Assembly: GCA_040756995.1 (NCBI GenBank)
Contig: JBFLYK010000031.1
Span: 24,025 to 88,024, forward strand
Origin: BP-133 sp040756995
GTDB taxonomy: Bacteria > Actinomycetota > Acidimicrobiia > IMCC26256 > BP-133
Direction: 5' to 3'
DNA: 64,000 nt
Part shown: one piece after another, positions 8,105 through 16,560 of the stretch
Position numbering within the stretch: the first letter of the stretch is position 1
Layout of the letters: the number at the start of each line of letters is the position of its first letter
Program-made: the position numbers and the translations under genes
Notes under the pieces: model-generated
The model's input: the letters and a program-made list of their open reading frames with translations, nothing else
Told to the model about the DNA's origin: nothing
Databases searched by the model: none

Positions 8105-9160
8105 TCACGGCTTCGTCGCCTCGAAGACGGTGGTGACCATCCGACCGGGGACGGGGGTCTGCGCCACGCCGGTGAGCCCGGCGGCCTCGAGCCAGGCCCG
8201 GTACTGGGACGGGGTGTGGGCGTCGCCGCCGGCGGTGTTGACGATCATGGCCACCGAGAAGGCGACGGCCAGCGGGGGCGAGCGGCGCTCCTCGTCGGGG
8301 ACGATCTCCAGGATGACCACCCGTCCACCCGACGGGAGGGCCGCCGCCACCCGCCCGATGATCTCCTGGGCCCGCTCGGGCGAGAAGTCGTGGAGGACGT
8401 TGGCCAGGAGGGCGGCGTCGCAGCCCGGCGGCAGCGGGTCTTTGAACATGTTGGCCGGCCACGTGGTGATCCGGTCGCCGAGCCCGGCATCCGCGATGTG
8501 CTCCGCGGCCTTGGCCGCCACCGGCGGCTGATCGACGACGACCGCTTCCAGGCCGGCAAAGGCCATGCACAGGGCGATCGAGACGGCGCCCGACCCGCCG
8601 CCGACGTCCATGACGCGCCGGACGCCCCGCAGATCCACGACGGCCGCCAGGCGGTCCCCCATCACCCGGGAGTGGCCGTGGAGGAAGTCGAGGAAGAAAT
8701 CCTCGGGGAAGGCGTGGTACCCCTCCTCGTCCTCGGGGAGCAGCTGGGCGTCGGCCCGGAGGGCGTCCTCCAGCCGGCCCCAGGCCGGCCAGCACCAGCG
8801 CTCGTCGAGGACGTAGTTCCGCATCGAGTGGATCGACCGGCTGTTGAGGTACCGGGCGGCGAGCAGCGTGTTGCGGTAGCGGCCGCGGTCGTCTTTGCCG
8901 AGGAGGCCGACGGCGACGCAGGTGTCGAGCAGGGCCCGGGCCGGCCGGCGGCGGAGGCCGAGGACGGCCTGCGCCTCCTCGAGCGTCCGGCCCCCTCCGG
9001 CCTGTTCGGCGTCCAGCACGTCGAAGACGCCGAGCTCGACGGCGGCCATGACCGTGCGCGAGATCCAGAACCCGAGAAAGAGCTCCAGGACGTCGTCAGG
9101 GTCGGTTTCGAGCATGTCGTCCGGATCTGGTACTAGAGTCACCCGCTCAGCCTGCCTCAC
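8105..9160 (-). CDS. SAM-dependent O-methyltransferase-like protein (Methyltransf_2 type)
   Basis: This protein has about 351 residues. An N-terminal helical dimerisation region (ELFLGFWISRTVMAAVELGVFDVL) is followed by a Rossmann methyltransferase domain with motif I VMDVGGGSGAVSIAL, the acidic VVVDQP and LLANVLHDFSPERA. The layout resembles hydroxyindole/plant-type O-methyltransferases and polyketide tailoring enzymes. The substrate cannot be read from sequence. The start is uncertain: GTG 9158-9160, GTG 9140-9142 and a later ATG are all possible. It lies 77 nt behind the acyl-CoA carboxylase alpha gene and may share its transcript. Confidence 0.82.
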   Translation of the reverse strand: MRQAERVTLVPDPDDMLETDPDDVLELFLGFWISRTVMAAVELGVFDVLDAEQAGGGRTLEEAQAVLGLRRRPARALLDTCVAVGLLGKDDRGRYRNTLLAARYLNSRSIHSMRNYVLDERWCWPAWGRLEDALRADAQLLPEDEEGYHAFPEDFFLDFLHGHSRVMGDRLAAVVDLRGVRRVMDVGGGSGAVSIALCMAFAGLEAVVVDQPPVAAKAAEHIADAGLGDRITTWPANMFKDPLPPGCDAALLANVLHDFSPERAQEIIGRVAAALPSGGRVVILEIVPDEERRSPPLAVAFSVAMIVNTAGGDAHTPSQYRAWLEAAGLTGVAQTPVPGRMVTTVFEATKP

Positions 9161-9237
9161 CCAACAAACCGGCGTTCCTCACCGTGCCGTCCACCACGGT
9201 GAAGAGCGCCGGTTCGGGTTTTCGGGCGCCGAGTGCC

Positions 9238-11277
9238 TTACTCGCCGGAGCCCTCGAGGGCGATCAGGGGTTGGCCCTTGGTGACGGCTTCGCCGGCGGT
9301 GCACAGGACGGCCGAGACCACGCCGTCGGCCGGGGCCTTCACTTCCAGCTCCATCTTCATGGCCTCGACGACGACCAGGGGCTGGCCCCGTTCGACGGTG
9401 TCGCCGGCGGCGACCTTCACGGCGATGACCGTGCCGGGCATCGGGGCGCCGAGCTGCGCCGGGCCGCCCTCGGCGTCGACGAGGCGGGGTCTGATGCCGA
9501 GGGGCAGCTCGTAGGGCTGGCCGTTCCAGTAGACGTGGACGCAGCCCGGGGTGGCCACGGCCGCGGCCCGGACGCCGTCCACCGACCAGCCGTGGGTGTC
9601 CCCGCCGGGTTCGTGCTCGGGGTCGGCCGGGACGAGCGTGGTGTGACCCACCTGGAAGGGCCCGGTGCCCCGCACGTCGACGAGCCGCTCGCCCTTGGCG
9701 GTGGCCGACGACTCCGTCGCGTCGCCGCCGGTCTGGACCACGACGTGGGTCGGGCCGGGCTCGAGGTGGCGCCAGGGGCCCACCGCCGACCACGGATCGG
9801 CACTCCTCCCCCGGCTCTCGGCCAGGATGCGGGCCGCCTCGGCGGCCCCCGCCAGGGCGATGGCCGGTTCCGGGATGGCGGCATCGTCGACGCCCGAGGT
9901 CCAGCCGGCGTGGGCCGACTCCAACCATGTCGTGGTCACGCGCCCGGCCCGGACGGTCTCGTCGGCGACCAGCATCCGCAGGAACGGCAGGTTCGTGCGC
10001 AGTCCGAGGATCTCGGTCTGGGCCAGGGCGTCGGCCAGCTCGTCCAGCGCCGCCGGCCGGTCGTCGGCGTGCACGATCACCTTGGCCAGCATGGGGTCGT
10101 AGTGGGTCGTGACCTCGGAGCCCTCGTCCACGCCGGAGTCGACGCGGGCCTCGTCAGGCCAGCGCACGTGGAGCAGCCGGCCCGACTGCGGCAGGAAGCC
10201 GGCGTCGGGATCCTCGGCGTAGAGGCGAACCTCGATGGAATGGCCGGTGGGCGTCACGTCCTCCTGGGCGAGCGGCAGGGGCTCGCCCATCGCCACCCGC
10301 AGCTGCAGCTCCACCAGGTCGAGGCCGGTGACCATCTCGGTGACCGGGTGCTCCACCTGGAGGCGGGCGTTCATCTCGATGAAGCCGAACGTCTCACCGT
10401 CCTCGTCGACGAGGAATTCGCACGTGCCGGCATTGCGGTATCCGACGTGGCGGCACAGCGCCACCGCCGCCCCGGTGAGGCGCTCGCGCAGCGCCGGGCT
10501 CACGATCGGCGACGGCGTCTCCTCGAGGATCTTCTGGTGCCGGCGCTGCAGCGAGCAGTCCCGTTCGCCGAGGTGGATCACATTGCCGAAAGCGTCGGCC
10601 ATCACCTGCACCTCGACGTGGCGCGGCGCCGGCAGGTACCGCTCCAGGAGCAGCCTCGTGTCGCCGAAGGCGCCGGCGGCCACCCGCCGGGCCGACGCCA
10701 GGGCGGGCAGCAGGTCGCTCTCGTGGTGGACGACGGCCATGCCCTTGCCGCCGCCGCCGGCGGCCGGCTTGACGATCAGCGGGTAGCCGATCTCCTTGGC
10801 CGCCCGCTCCAGGGTGGCGTCGTCCTGGTCCTCCCCGCCGTAGCCAGGGAGGGTCGGGACACCGGCCGCCTGGGCGATCCGCTTGGCTTCGTCCTTGCCG
10901 CCCATGGCCGCCAGCACGTCGGGGGGTGGACCGACGAAGGCGTAGCCGGCGGCCTCCACCGCCCGTCCGAAGCCGGGGTCCTCCGACAGGAAGCCGAAGC
11001 CGGGATGGATCAGGTCGGCCTTGAGCGCCCGGGCCGCCTCCAGGACCTTCTCGGCCCGGAGGTAGGACCGGGCCGCCGGCGCCGGCCCGATGCAGTAGGC
11101 GGCGTCGGCCAGGCGGACGAACGGCGCACCGAAGTCGGCCTCGGAGTAGACCGCGGCGCAGCGCAGCCCCATGCGCCGGGCCGTCCGGAAGACCCGAACG
11201 GCGATCTCCCCCCGGTTGGCGACGAGGACGGTCGGAACGTGGTGAGGGCTGTGCCTCTTGGAACGGGGATTGTTCAT
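9238..11277 (-). CDS. Biotin-dependent acyl-CoA carboxylase alpha subunit (probable methylcrotonyl-CoA carboxylase)
   Basis: This 679-residue protein combines a biotin carboxylase (TVLVANRGEIAVRVFRTARR; ATP-grasp glycine loop AAGGGGKGMAVV; ERDCSLQRRHQKILEE; EMNARLQVEHPVTE) with a C-terminal biotinyl domain (VVVEAMKMELEVK, biotinylated Lys641). The start is ATG 11275-11277; an upstream open frame there is low-complexity shadow. The adjacent beta subunit has clear MCC-type sequence, so leucine catabolism (3-methylcrotonyl-CoA to 3-methylglutaconyl-CoA) is most likely, but propionyl- or acetyl-CoA substrates are not excluded. Confidence 0.87.
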   Translation of the reverse strand: MNNPRSKRHSPHHVPTVLVANRGEIAVRVFRTARRMGLRCAAVYSEADFGAPFVRLADAAYCIGPAPAARSYLRAEKVLEAARALKADLIHPGFGFLSEDPGFGRAVEAAGYAFVGPPPDVLAAMGGKDEAKRIAQAAGVPTLPGYGGEDQDDATLERAAKEIGYPLIVKPAAGGGGKGMAVVHHESDLLPALASARRVAAGAFGDTRLLLERYLPAPRHVEVQVMADAFGNVIHLGERDCSLQRRHQKILEETPSPIVSPALRERLTGAAVALCRHVGYRNAGTCEFLVDEDGETFGFIEMNARLQVEHPVTEMVTGLDLVELQLRVAMGEPLPLAQEDVTPTGHSIEVRLYAEDPDAGFLPQSGRLLHVRWPDEARVDSGVDEGSEVTTHYDPMLAKVIVHADDRPAALDELADALAQTEILGLRTNLPFLRMLVADETVRAGRVTTTWLESAHAGWTSGVDDAAIPEPAIALAGAAEAARILAESRGRSADPWSAVGPWRHLEPGPTHVVVQTGGDATESSATAKGERLVDVRGTGPFQVGHTTLVPADPEHEPGGDTHGWSVDGVRAAAVATPGCVHVYWNGQPYELPLGIRPRLVDAEGGPAQLGAPMPGTVIAVKVAAGDTVERGQPLVVVEAMKMELEVKAPADGVVSAVLCTAGEAVTKGQPLIALEGSGE

Positions 11278-11290
11278 GGTCTGGTCTCGC

Positions 11291-12892
11291 TTACATCCGG
11301 AAGACGCCGTAGTTCGGCTCGGGAATGGGGGCGTTGTAGGAGGCCGAGATGGCCAGGGCCAGGGTGAGCCGGGTGTCGAGCGGGTCGATGACCCCGTCGT
11401 CGAAGAGGCGGGCGGTCGTGTAGTAGGGGTGGCCCTGGCGGTCGTACTGCTCCCGGATCGGCTGCTTGAACGCCTCTTCATCCTCCGGGGTGGCGAAGCC
11501 GCCCTGCTTCACGGTGGCCAGCACGCTGGCCGCCTGCTCGCCGCCCATGACCGAGAGGCGGGCGTTGGGCCACATCCACAGGAAGCGGGGCGAGTAGCCC
11601 CGGCCGCACATGGCGTAGTTGCCGGCGCCGAAGCTGCCGCCGATGACGACGGTGAACTTCGGGACCACCGAGCACGAGACGGCCGTGACCATCTTGGCAC
11701 CGTCCTTGGCGATGCCGCCGGTCTCGGCGTCGACGCCGACCATGAACCCGGAGATGTTCTGCAGGAACACCAGCGGGATCTTGCGCTGGTTGCAGAGCTC
11801 GATGAAGTGGGCCGCTTTGAGTGACGACTCCGAGAAGAGAATGCCGTTGTTGGCCAGGATCCCGACCGGGAAGCCCATGATGTGGGCGAAGCCGCAGACG
11901 ATCGTCGTGCCGTAGAGCGCCTTGAACTCATGGAACCGGCTGCCGTCGACGAGCCGGGCGATCACCTCGTGCACGTCGTAGGGCGTGCGGGTGTCGGGCG
12001 GGACGATCTCGTACAGCTCCCGGGGGTCGTACTTCGGCTCCTCGGGCGGCTCCATTCCCGGCGGGAGCTGCTTTTCGTGGTTGAGGGAGGCGACGATGTC
12101 GCGCACGATCGACAGGGCGTGGGCGTCGTCGAGGGCGTAGTGGTCGACGACCCCGGAGGTGCGGGCGTGGACGTCGGCGCCGCCGAGCTCCTCCTCGCTC
12201 ACATCGACGCCGATGGCCGCCTTCACCAGCGGCGGGCCGCCGAGGTAGATCGTGCCCTGCCGGCGGACGATGACCGACTCGTCGGACATGGCCGGCACGT
12301 AGGCGCCCCCGGCGGTGCACATGCCCATGACGCAGGCGATCTGGGGGATGCCCATCCCCGACAGGGTCGCCTGGTTGTAGAAGATCCGGCCGAAGTGTTC
12401 CTTGTCGGGGAAGACCTCGTCGTGCATCGGCAGGAAGGCGCCGCCGGAGTCGACGAGATAGATGCAGGGCAGGCGGTTCTCCTTGGCGATCTCCTGCGCC
12501 CGCACGTGCTTCTTCACCGTCATCGGGAAGTACGTGCCGCCCTTCACCGTGGCGTCGTTGCAGACGATCATGCACTCCCGGCCCGACACCCGGCCGATGC
12601 CGGTGATGATCCCGGCGGCCGGCGCCTGGTCGTCGTAGAGGCCGTGGGCGGCCAGCGGCGAGAGCTCGAGGAAGGGCGTGCCGGGATCCAGCAGCCGCTC
12701 GACGCGCTGGCGGGGCAGGAGCTTGCCCCGGGAGAGGTGCTTCTCCCGCATCCGCTCCGGGCCGCCCCGGGCGGCGGCCTGGATCTTCTCCTTCAGGTCG
12801 GCGACGGCGGCCTCCATGGCCCGCCGGTACTCCCGGGCCTTGTCGGTGTGGGGGTCGTGGAGGGTCGACAGCGTGGGGAACGAAGACGTCAT
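11291..12892 (-). CDS. Acyl-CoA carboxylase beta (carboxyltransferase) subunit, methylcrotonyl-CoA type
   Basis: This 533-residue protein has both carboxyltransferase halves: AREKHL-like RMREKHLSRGKLLPRQRVE at the N-terminus, CIVCNDATVKGGTYFPMT-like acyl-CoA site residues, and GGSFGAGNYAMCGRGYSP in the C-terminal half. Length and these motifs match the methylcrotonyl-CoA carboxylase beta family better than propionyl-CoA carboxylase. It lies 13 nt upstream of the alpha subunit and overlaps the TetR gene by 4 nt, so all three are one operon. Confidence 0.88.
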   Translation of the reverse strand: MTSSFPTLSTLHDPHTDKAREYRRAMEAAVADLKEKIQAAARGGPERMREKHLSRGKLLPRQRVERLLDPGTPFLELSPLAAHGLYDDQAPAAGIITGIGRVSGRECMIVCNDATVKGGTYFPMTVKKHVRAQEIAKENRLPCIYLVDSGGAFLPMHDEVFPDKEHFGRIFYNQATLSGMGIPQIACVMGMCTAGGAYVPAMSDESVIVRRQGTIYLGGPPLVKAAIGVDVSEEELGGADVHARTSGVVDHYALDDAHALSIVRDIVASLNHEKQLPPGMEPPEEPKYDPRELYEIVPPDTRTPYDVHEVIARLVDGSRFHEFKALYGTTIVCGFAHIMGFPVGILANNGILFSESSLKAAHFIELCNQRKIPLVFLQNISGFMVGVDAETGGIAKDGAKMVTAVSCSVVPKFTVVIGGSFGAGNYAMCGRGYSPRFLWMWPNARLSVMGGEQAASVLATVKQGGFATPEDEEAFKQPIREQYDRQGHPYYTTARLFDDGVIDPLDTRLTLALAISASYNAPIPEPNYGVFRM

Positions 12893-13473
12893 GACGGCGG
12901 GGCTCCCATGAGCTGGAGGACGAGAACGGCGTAGGTGTCGGCCACCTGGCGGCGGCCGAGGCGACCCGGCTCGCGCATCCAGGCGTCGACGCCTTTGAGC
13001 AGGTCGAGGACGGCGATGCCGGCCACCTTGGCGTCGGGGACGTGGAATTCCCCAGCCGCCACCCCGTCGGCCAGGAACCGTTGCACCGCCTGCTGGAAGC
13101 GGCGGCGGACGGCCTGGAGTTCGGTGAAATGGTCGGGGGAGAGGTGGGCCATGTCGCGGAACAGGACGGCGATGGCGTAGCGGCGGTGCTGGGCGTCGGT
13201 GATGTAGCCCCGGACGAAGCGGGCGAGCCGTTCGGCGTAGCTGACGTCGCCGGCCTCGAGGAGCGGCAGGAGCCCGGCGAAGAACTCTCCCGAGCCGTAC
13301 TGCACGATCCGGTAGAGGATCTCCTCCTTGGAGGCGAAATGGTGGTACAGCGAGCCGCCCTGGATGCCGGCCGCCTGGGCCAGGGCCCGGGTCGACACGC
13401 TCTGGTAGCCGCGCTCGTAGAACAGCCGGGCGGCGATGTCGATGATCTCGTCGGCTCGGCGAGCGACGACCAC
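12889..13473 (-). CDS. TetR-family regulator of the acyl-CoA carboxylase operon
   Basis: This 194-residue protein has an N-terminal TetR HTH (IIDIAARLFYERGYQSVSTRALAQAAGIQGGSLYHHFASKEE) and a helical ligand domain. It is first in the operon and its stop overlaps the carboxyltransferase start by 4 nt. Autoregulation and control by an acyl-CoA intermediate are expected from such arrangements but not shown. The GTG start lies 6 nt after a TAGGGT -10 box and lacks a ribosome site, suggesting leaderless translation. Confidence 0.87.
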   Translation of the reverse strand: MVVARRADEIIDIAARLFYERGYQSVSTRALAQAAGIQGGSLYHHFASKEEILYRIVQYGSGEFFAGLLPLLEAGDVSYAERLARFVRGYITDAQHRRYAIAVLFRDMAHLSPDHFTELQAVRRRFQQAVQRFLADGVAAGEFHVPDAKVAGIAVLDLLKGVDAWMREPGRLGRRQVADTYAVLVLQLMGAPPS

Positions 13474-13479
13474 GAGCTC

Positions 13480-13485
13480 ACCCTA
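13480..13485 (-). promoter_or_regulatory. Leaderless -10 box of the TetR/carboxylase operon
   Basis: TAGGGT on the minus strand ends 6 nt before the GTG start of the TetR gene. No Shine-Dalgarno sequence is present. Confidence 0.45.
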
Positions 13486-13548
13486 CCAAGCGTTAGGTTC
13501 GGTCGGCCACTTCGAGACCGGTTCGGGGAGGGGTGGGAGAATTGGGCC

Positions 13549-13794
13549 GTGCCCTGGTGTGCCACCTGCGACCGGTTCCTGTCTCCGCCGACCGTCACGC
13601 CCGACGGGCGCTGCCCCGTCTGCGGCCGGCCGGTGGAGCCGGGTCAGGCCCACCGGGCTGAGGACCATCCGCCGCCCGGTGAGGAGGAGCTAGGGCCCAT
13701 CCCCCTGCACCTGAAGATCCTGGGCGTGGCCCTCGTCGTCTATCTCGGCTGGCGCTTCATCCAGGGCGTGGACTGGGTGATCCAGCGCTTCTGA
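13549..13794 (+). CDS. Small zinc-ribbon single-pass membrane protein
   Basis: This 81-residue protein starts at GTG 13549. Two CxxC pairs near the N-terminus (WCATC and CPVCG) form a rubredoxin-like zinc ribbon, followed by a linker and a hydrophobic helix (IPLHLKILGVALVVYLGWRF). A ribbon-plus-helix layout of this kind is seen in uncharacterised actinobacterial proteins. It diverges from the TetR/carboxylase operon by 75 bp. Function is unknown. The start is supported because the conserved-looking part begins at once; the longer upstream frame is antisense to the TetR gene. Confidence 0.72.
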   Translation: MPWCATCDRFLSPPTVTPDGRCPVCGRPVEPGQAHRAEDHPPPGEEELGPIPLHLKILGVALVVYLGWRFIQGVDWVIQRF

Positions 13795-13870
13795 CGGCCC
13801 GCCGGCCGATGTCCTGATCTGCGCGGGATATGGCATTGCGGTCATCGCCCCGGGCGCCAATACTGCCGCC

Positions 13871-14881
13871 ATGGCGAGGGAGGTCGTCGTGGTCGGCCAC
13901 GGCGGAGCGGTCGGCATCGAGCTGACGGCGGCCTGTGAAGTGCTGGAGCTGGCCAACGTCTGGCTGGCCGAGCAGGGCCGGCCGCCGGCCTACGAGGTCC
14001 AGGTCATGACGCTCGACGGCGGGCCGCTGCCACTCTTCGGCGGCCTGGAGTTGAGTGCCACGGGCTCGCTGCGGCGCTACCGCGGCCCGGTCGACACCCT
14101 CATCGTGGTCGGCGGGCCGGTCGCCCCGGCGGCCAGCGAGAACCCGTCGCTGGCCCGGGCGGTGGGGCGGGCCTCCGCCGGCGCCCGCCGGGTCGTGAGT
14201 CTCTGCACCGGCGCCTTCGTGCTGGCCGCCGCCGGCCTGCTCGACGGCCGCCGGGTCACGACCCACTGGCGCTTCGGTGAGGACCTGGCCGCCCGCTACC
14301 CGGCCGTGGAGGTCGACACCGATCCGATCTACGTCCGGGACGGGCCGGTCTGGACCTCGGCGGGCATCACCGCCGGCATCGACCTGCTGCTGGCGCTGGT
14401 CGAGGAGGACGAGGGGTCCGAGGTCGCCCGGGAGATCGCCCGGCTGCTGGTCATCTTCCTGCGCCGCACGGGCAGTCAGGCGCAGTTCAGCGCTCAGCTG
14501 TGCAACCAGCTGGCCGACCGGCACCCCATCCGGGAGCTGCAGCAGTACATCGCCGAGCATCCCGAGGCCGACCTCTCCCTGCCCGCCCTCGCCCGGCGGG
14601 TCAACATGAGTCCCCGCCACTTCGCCCGCCTGTTCCGGTCCGAGACCGGCGTCTCGCCGGGCCGCTACGTCGAGCAGGCCCGCATCGAGACCGCCCGCCG
14701 GCGGCTGGAGGAGAGCGAGCAGTCGGTCGAGGCCATCGCCGCCGCCTGCGGCTTCGGCAGCGCCGGCAACTTCCGCCGGGTGTTCGCCAAGGCGATGGGT
14801 GTTTCGCCCTTCGAGTACCGCCGGGGCTTCGGCCCGGCCCGCCCGTCCGCCCGCCGCGACGGCCTCGATCTGGCCGTCTGA
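13871..14881 (+). CDS. GlxA-family transcriptional regulator (DJ-1/PfpI domain plus AraC HTH)
   Basis: This 336-residue protein has an N-terminal amidotransferase-like domain (about 1-180) with the elbow LCTGAFVLAAAGLLDGR. Its two AraC-type HTH motifs follow (about 220-320: LSLPALARRVNMSPRHFARLF and VEAIAAACGFGSAGNFRRVF). GlxA-type regulators are usually activators that sense small molecules. The next gene, an HD-domain protein, starts 17 nt downstream and is the obvious candidate target or partner. Confidence 0.9.
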   Translation: MAREVVVVGHGGAVGIELTAACEVLELANVWLAEQGRPPAYEVQVMTLDGGPLPLFGGLELSATGSLRRYRGPVDTLIVVGGPVAPAASENPSLARAVGRASAGARRVVSLCTGAFVLAAAGLLDGRRVTTHWRFGEDLAARYPAVEVDTDPIYVRDGPVWTSAGITAGIDLLLALVEEDEGSEVAREIARLLVIFLRRTGSQAQFSAQLCNQLADRHPIRELQQYIAEHPEADLSLPALARRVNMSPRHFARLFRSETGVSPGRYVEQARIETARRRLEESEQSVEAIAAACGFGSAGNFRRVFAKAMGVSPFEYRRGFGPARPSARRDGLDLAV

Positions 14882-14898
14882 AAGGGAAGGAGCCGCCC

Positions 14899-15531
14899 GT
14901 GCCCGCCGAGACCGTTGCCGGAGTGCGCATCCCCGACTCCCGCCTGGCCCGGGAGGCCAGCGCGCTCGTGGCCGAAGTCAGCCCCGACTACCTCGAGGGT
15001 CACTGCCGCCGGAGCCACGTCTTCGCCGCCCTGCTCGGCCAGGCGCTGGGCATCGAATACGACGAGGAACTGCTCTATCTCTGCACCGTCCTCCACGACC
15101 TGGGGCTGACCGAGCGCTACGCCACCGGCGAGCGCCTGGAGGTGGCCGGCGCCCGGGCCGCCGCCGGATGGGCCCGCAGCCACGATCTCCCCGACGACCG
15201 GGTGAACGCCCTGTGGGACGCCGTGGCCCTCCACGCCAGTGCCGGGATCGCCGACGCCAAGGGCGGCGAGGTGGCCCTGACCCATTTCGGCATCGCGGTC
15301 GACGTGATCGGGCTCCGACGGGAACTGTTGTCCGACGAGGCCTTCGACGCCGTCGTCGCCGCCTTCCCCCGCCGGAACTTCAAGAAGTCCTTCCACGAGT
15401 TGCTGATCGAGCACGCCAGCCGCAACCCGACCGCTTATCTCTTCAGCTGGTTCCACGAGTCCCTCCGGGCGCACGTGTGCCCGGTTCCCACCTTTGATGA
15501 AGCGTTCTTCGCCAGCCCCTTCACGGAATGA
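14899..15531 (+). CDS. HD-domain protein (cyanamide hydratase-like)
   Basis: This 210-residue protein has an HD-superfamily metal site: SHVFAALL histidine, then TVLHDLGLTERY (HD) and a downstream histidine in VALHAS. It resembles HD proteins related to cyanamide hydratase that sit beside GlxA-type regulators. GTG 14899 is chosen because GGGAAGGAG lies just upstream. The stop is 8 nt before the next gene's start, so it is co-transcribed. The substrate is not known. Confidence 0.83.
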   Translation: MPAETVAGVRIPDSRLAREASALVAEVSPDYLEGHCRRSHVFAALLGQALGIEYDEELLYLCTVLHDLGLTERYATGERLEVAGARAAAGWARSHDLPDDRVNALWDAVALHASAGIADAKGGEVALTHFGIAVDVIGLRRELLSDEAFDAVVAAFPRRNFKKSFHELLIEHASRNPTAYLFSWFHESLRAHVCPVPTFDEAFFASPFTE

Positions 15532-15539
15532 GGTGCGAT

Positions 15540-15914
15540 ATGGCAGCCAAGTCACCTGAAGACATCGATCCCACGTTCATGGAGGCGTTCAACGCCGGCG
15601 ACGGGGAAACGCTGCTGTCGCTCTACGAGCCGGGGGCAGCCTTTGTGGTCCCCAGCGGCGAGGTGGTCGAGGGACCGGCGGCGATCGGCGACGCGCTGAG
15701 CCCATTCCTCGCCTTGAAGCCGCAGATGGACCTGCGGACGGAGAGGATCATTCGCACGGGCGATACCGCCCTCGTCTACTCCTCGTGGACGGTGAAGGGC
15801 ACCGGCCCCGACGGCCCCGTCGAGATGACCGGCCAGTCCAAGGTCGTGGCGCGGGAGCAGGCCGACGGCACCTGGAAGTTCGTGATCGACGACCCGGGCT
15901 GGAACGCCGGCTGA
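15540..15914 (+). CDS. SnoaL/NTF2-like protein
   Basis: This 124-residue alpha+beta barrel protein carries the DUF4440/SnoaL-like pattern (FMEAFNAGDGETLLSLYEPGA at the N-terminus, a conserved Trp in YSSWTVKGTG and WKFVIDDPGW at the end). ATG 15540 follows a GAGGTG ribosome site; an earlier ATG overlapping the previous stop would place that site inside the gene. These small cone-shaped folds serve as isomerases, hydrolases or binding proteins, and the activity cannot be predicted. It is last in the three-gene operon before a strong terminator. Confidence 0.8.
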   Translation: MAAKSPEDIDPTFMEAFNAGDGETLLSLYEPGAAFVVPSGEVVEGPAAIGDALSPFLALKPQMDLRTERIIRTGDTALVYSSWTVKGTGPDGPVEMTGQSKVVAREQADGTWKFVIDDPGWNAG

Positions 15915-15922
15915 CGTCTCCT

Positions 15923-15955
15923 ACCGCCCGGTCGATGATGACCGGGCGGTTTTTT
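15923..15955 (+). terminator. Rho-independent terminator of the GlxA-HD-SnoaL operon
   Basis: An 11-bp perfect stem (ACCGCCCGGTC with GACCGGGCGGT), a 6-nt loop and a run of six T residues lie 8 nt after the SnoaL-like stop codon. Confidence 0.9.
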
Positions 15956-16560
15956 GCGTTCGGGAGCTTGGCCGGTAGTTGGGCGTCTGTTGATCAGGTC
16001 AAAGCCGTGATCGTCCGAATCACGGCAGGTGCGAAAACTTCTGAACGTCTTCGCCCTGGCGTTGGCCGTCGTGCTCGGCCCCCGCATCGCTCTGGCTGAC
16101 GCGCTCGCGCCCGGGGCGGGTTCACCGACGGCCGTGCGCGGCGGTGTCGCTTCACCGGACTCCGTCGCCGACTGCGACCGGGAGTCGCACGAGCACTCCG
16201 ATCGGAACGGCAGCCACCGGGAGTCCCGGAAACCGACGTGGGCCTTCGCTCGGCGTTGGCGGCTGACGTGCCGCTCCGGCCCTGGCGGCGTCGAGGCGAT
16301 TCGCGGTGCGGCGGGGGTTGCGTCCCCTCAATGCCGGGGGGAAGATGGCGTTGAGACTCGATCTCAGCAGCGCGATTTCGCTGTCCCGGGGGGCGACGGT
16401 AGCAGGGCCTCAGCATGGCCAAAACGTTCTAAGATCCTTACTACGTCGTTGCAGCAATGAGCAGGGAGCGTCGATCCGGTTGGCTGAGGGACGAGTACAT
16501 GCTTGGCATTACGAATAGCAGCCGAACGCCTGAAGGTCACGACCGATAGCGCGCTCCGCT
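15956..16560 (+). other. 605-bp region before the sensor kinases: inverted repeat and doubtful small secreted ORF
   Basis: No convincing gene fills this stretch. An inverted repeat GCCGTGAT-N7-ATCACGGC (16004-16026) looks like an operator. Three nt later a GTG at 16029 opens a 143-codon frame whose first 25 residues (RKLLNVFALALAVVLG then LADA) look like a signal peptide, but the remainder is Arg/Ser-rich without recognisable structure. It may be a short secreted protein, a decayed gene or chance. No clear promoter for the kinase operon could be fixed. Confidence 0.35.

Noticed and set aside
16029..16460. 143-codon frame with signal-peptide-like start
   Set aside because: Only the first 25 residues look protein-like; the rest is Arg/Ser-rich without secondary-structure pattern, so it is only mentioned in the intergenic entry.
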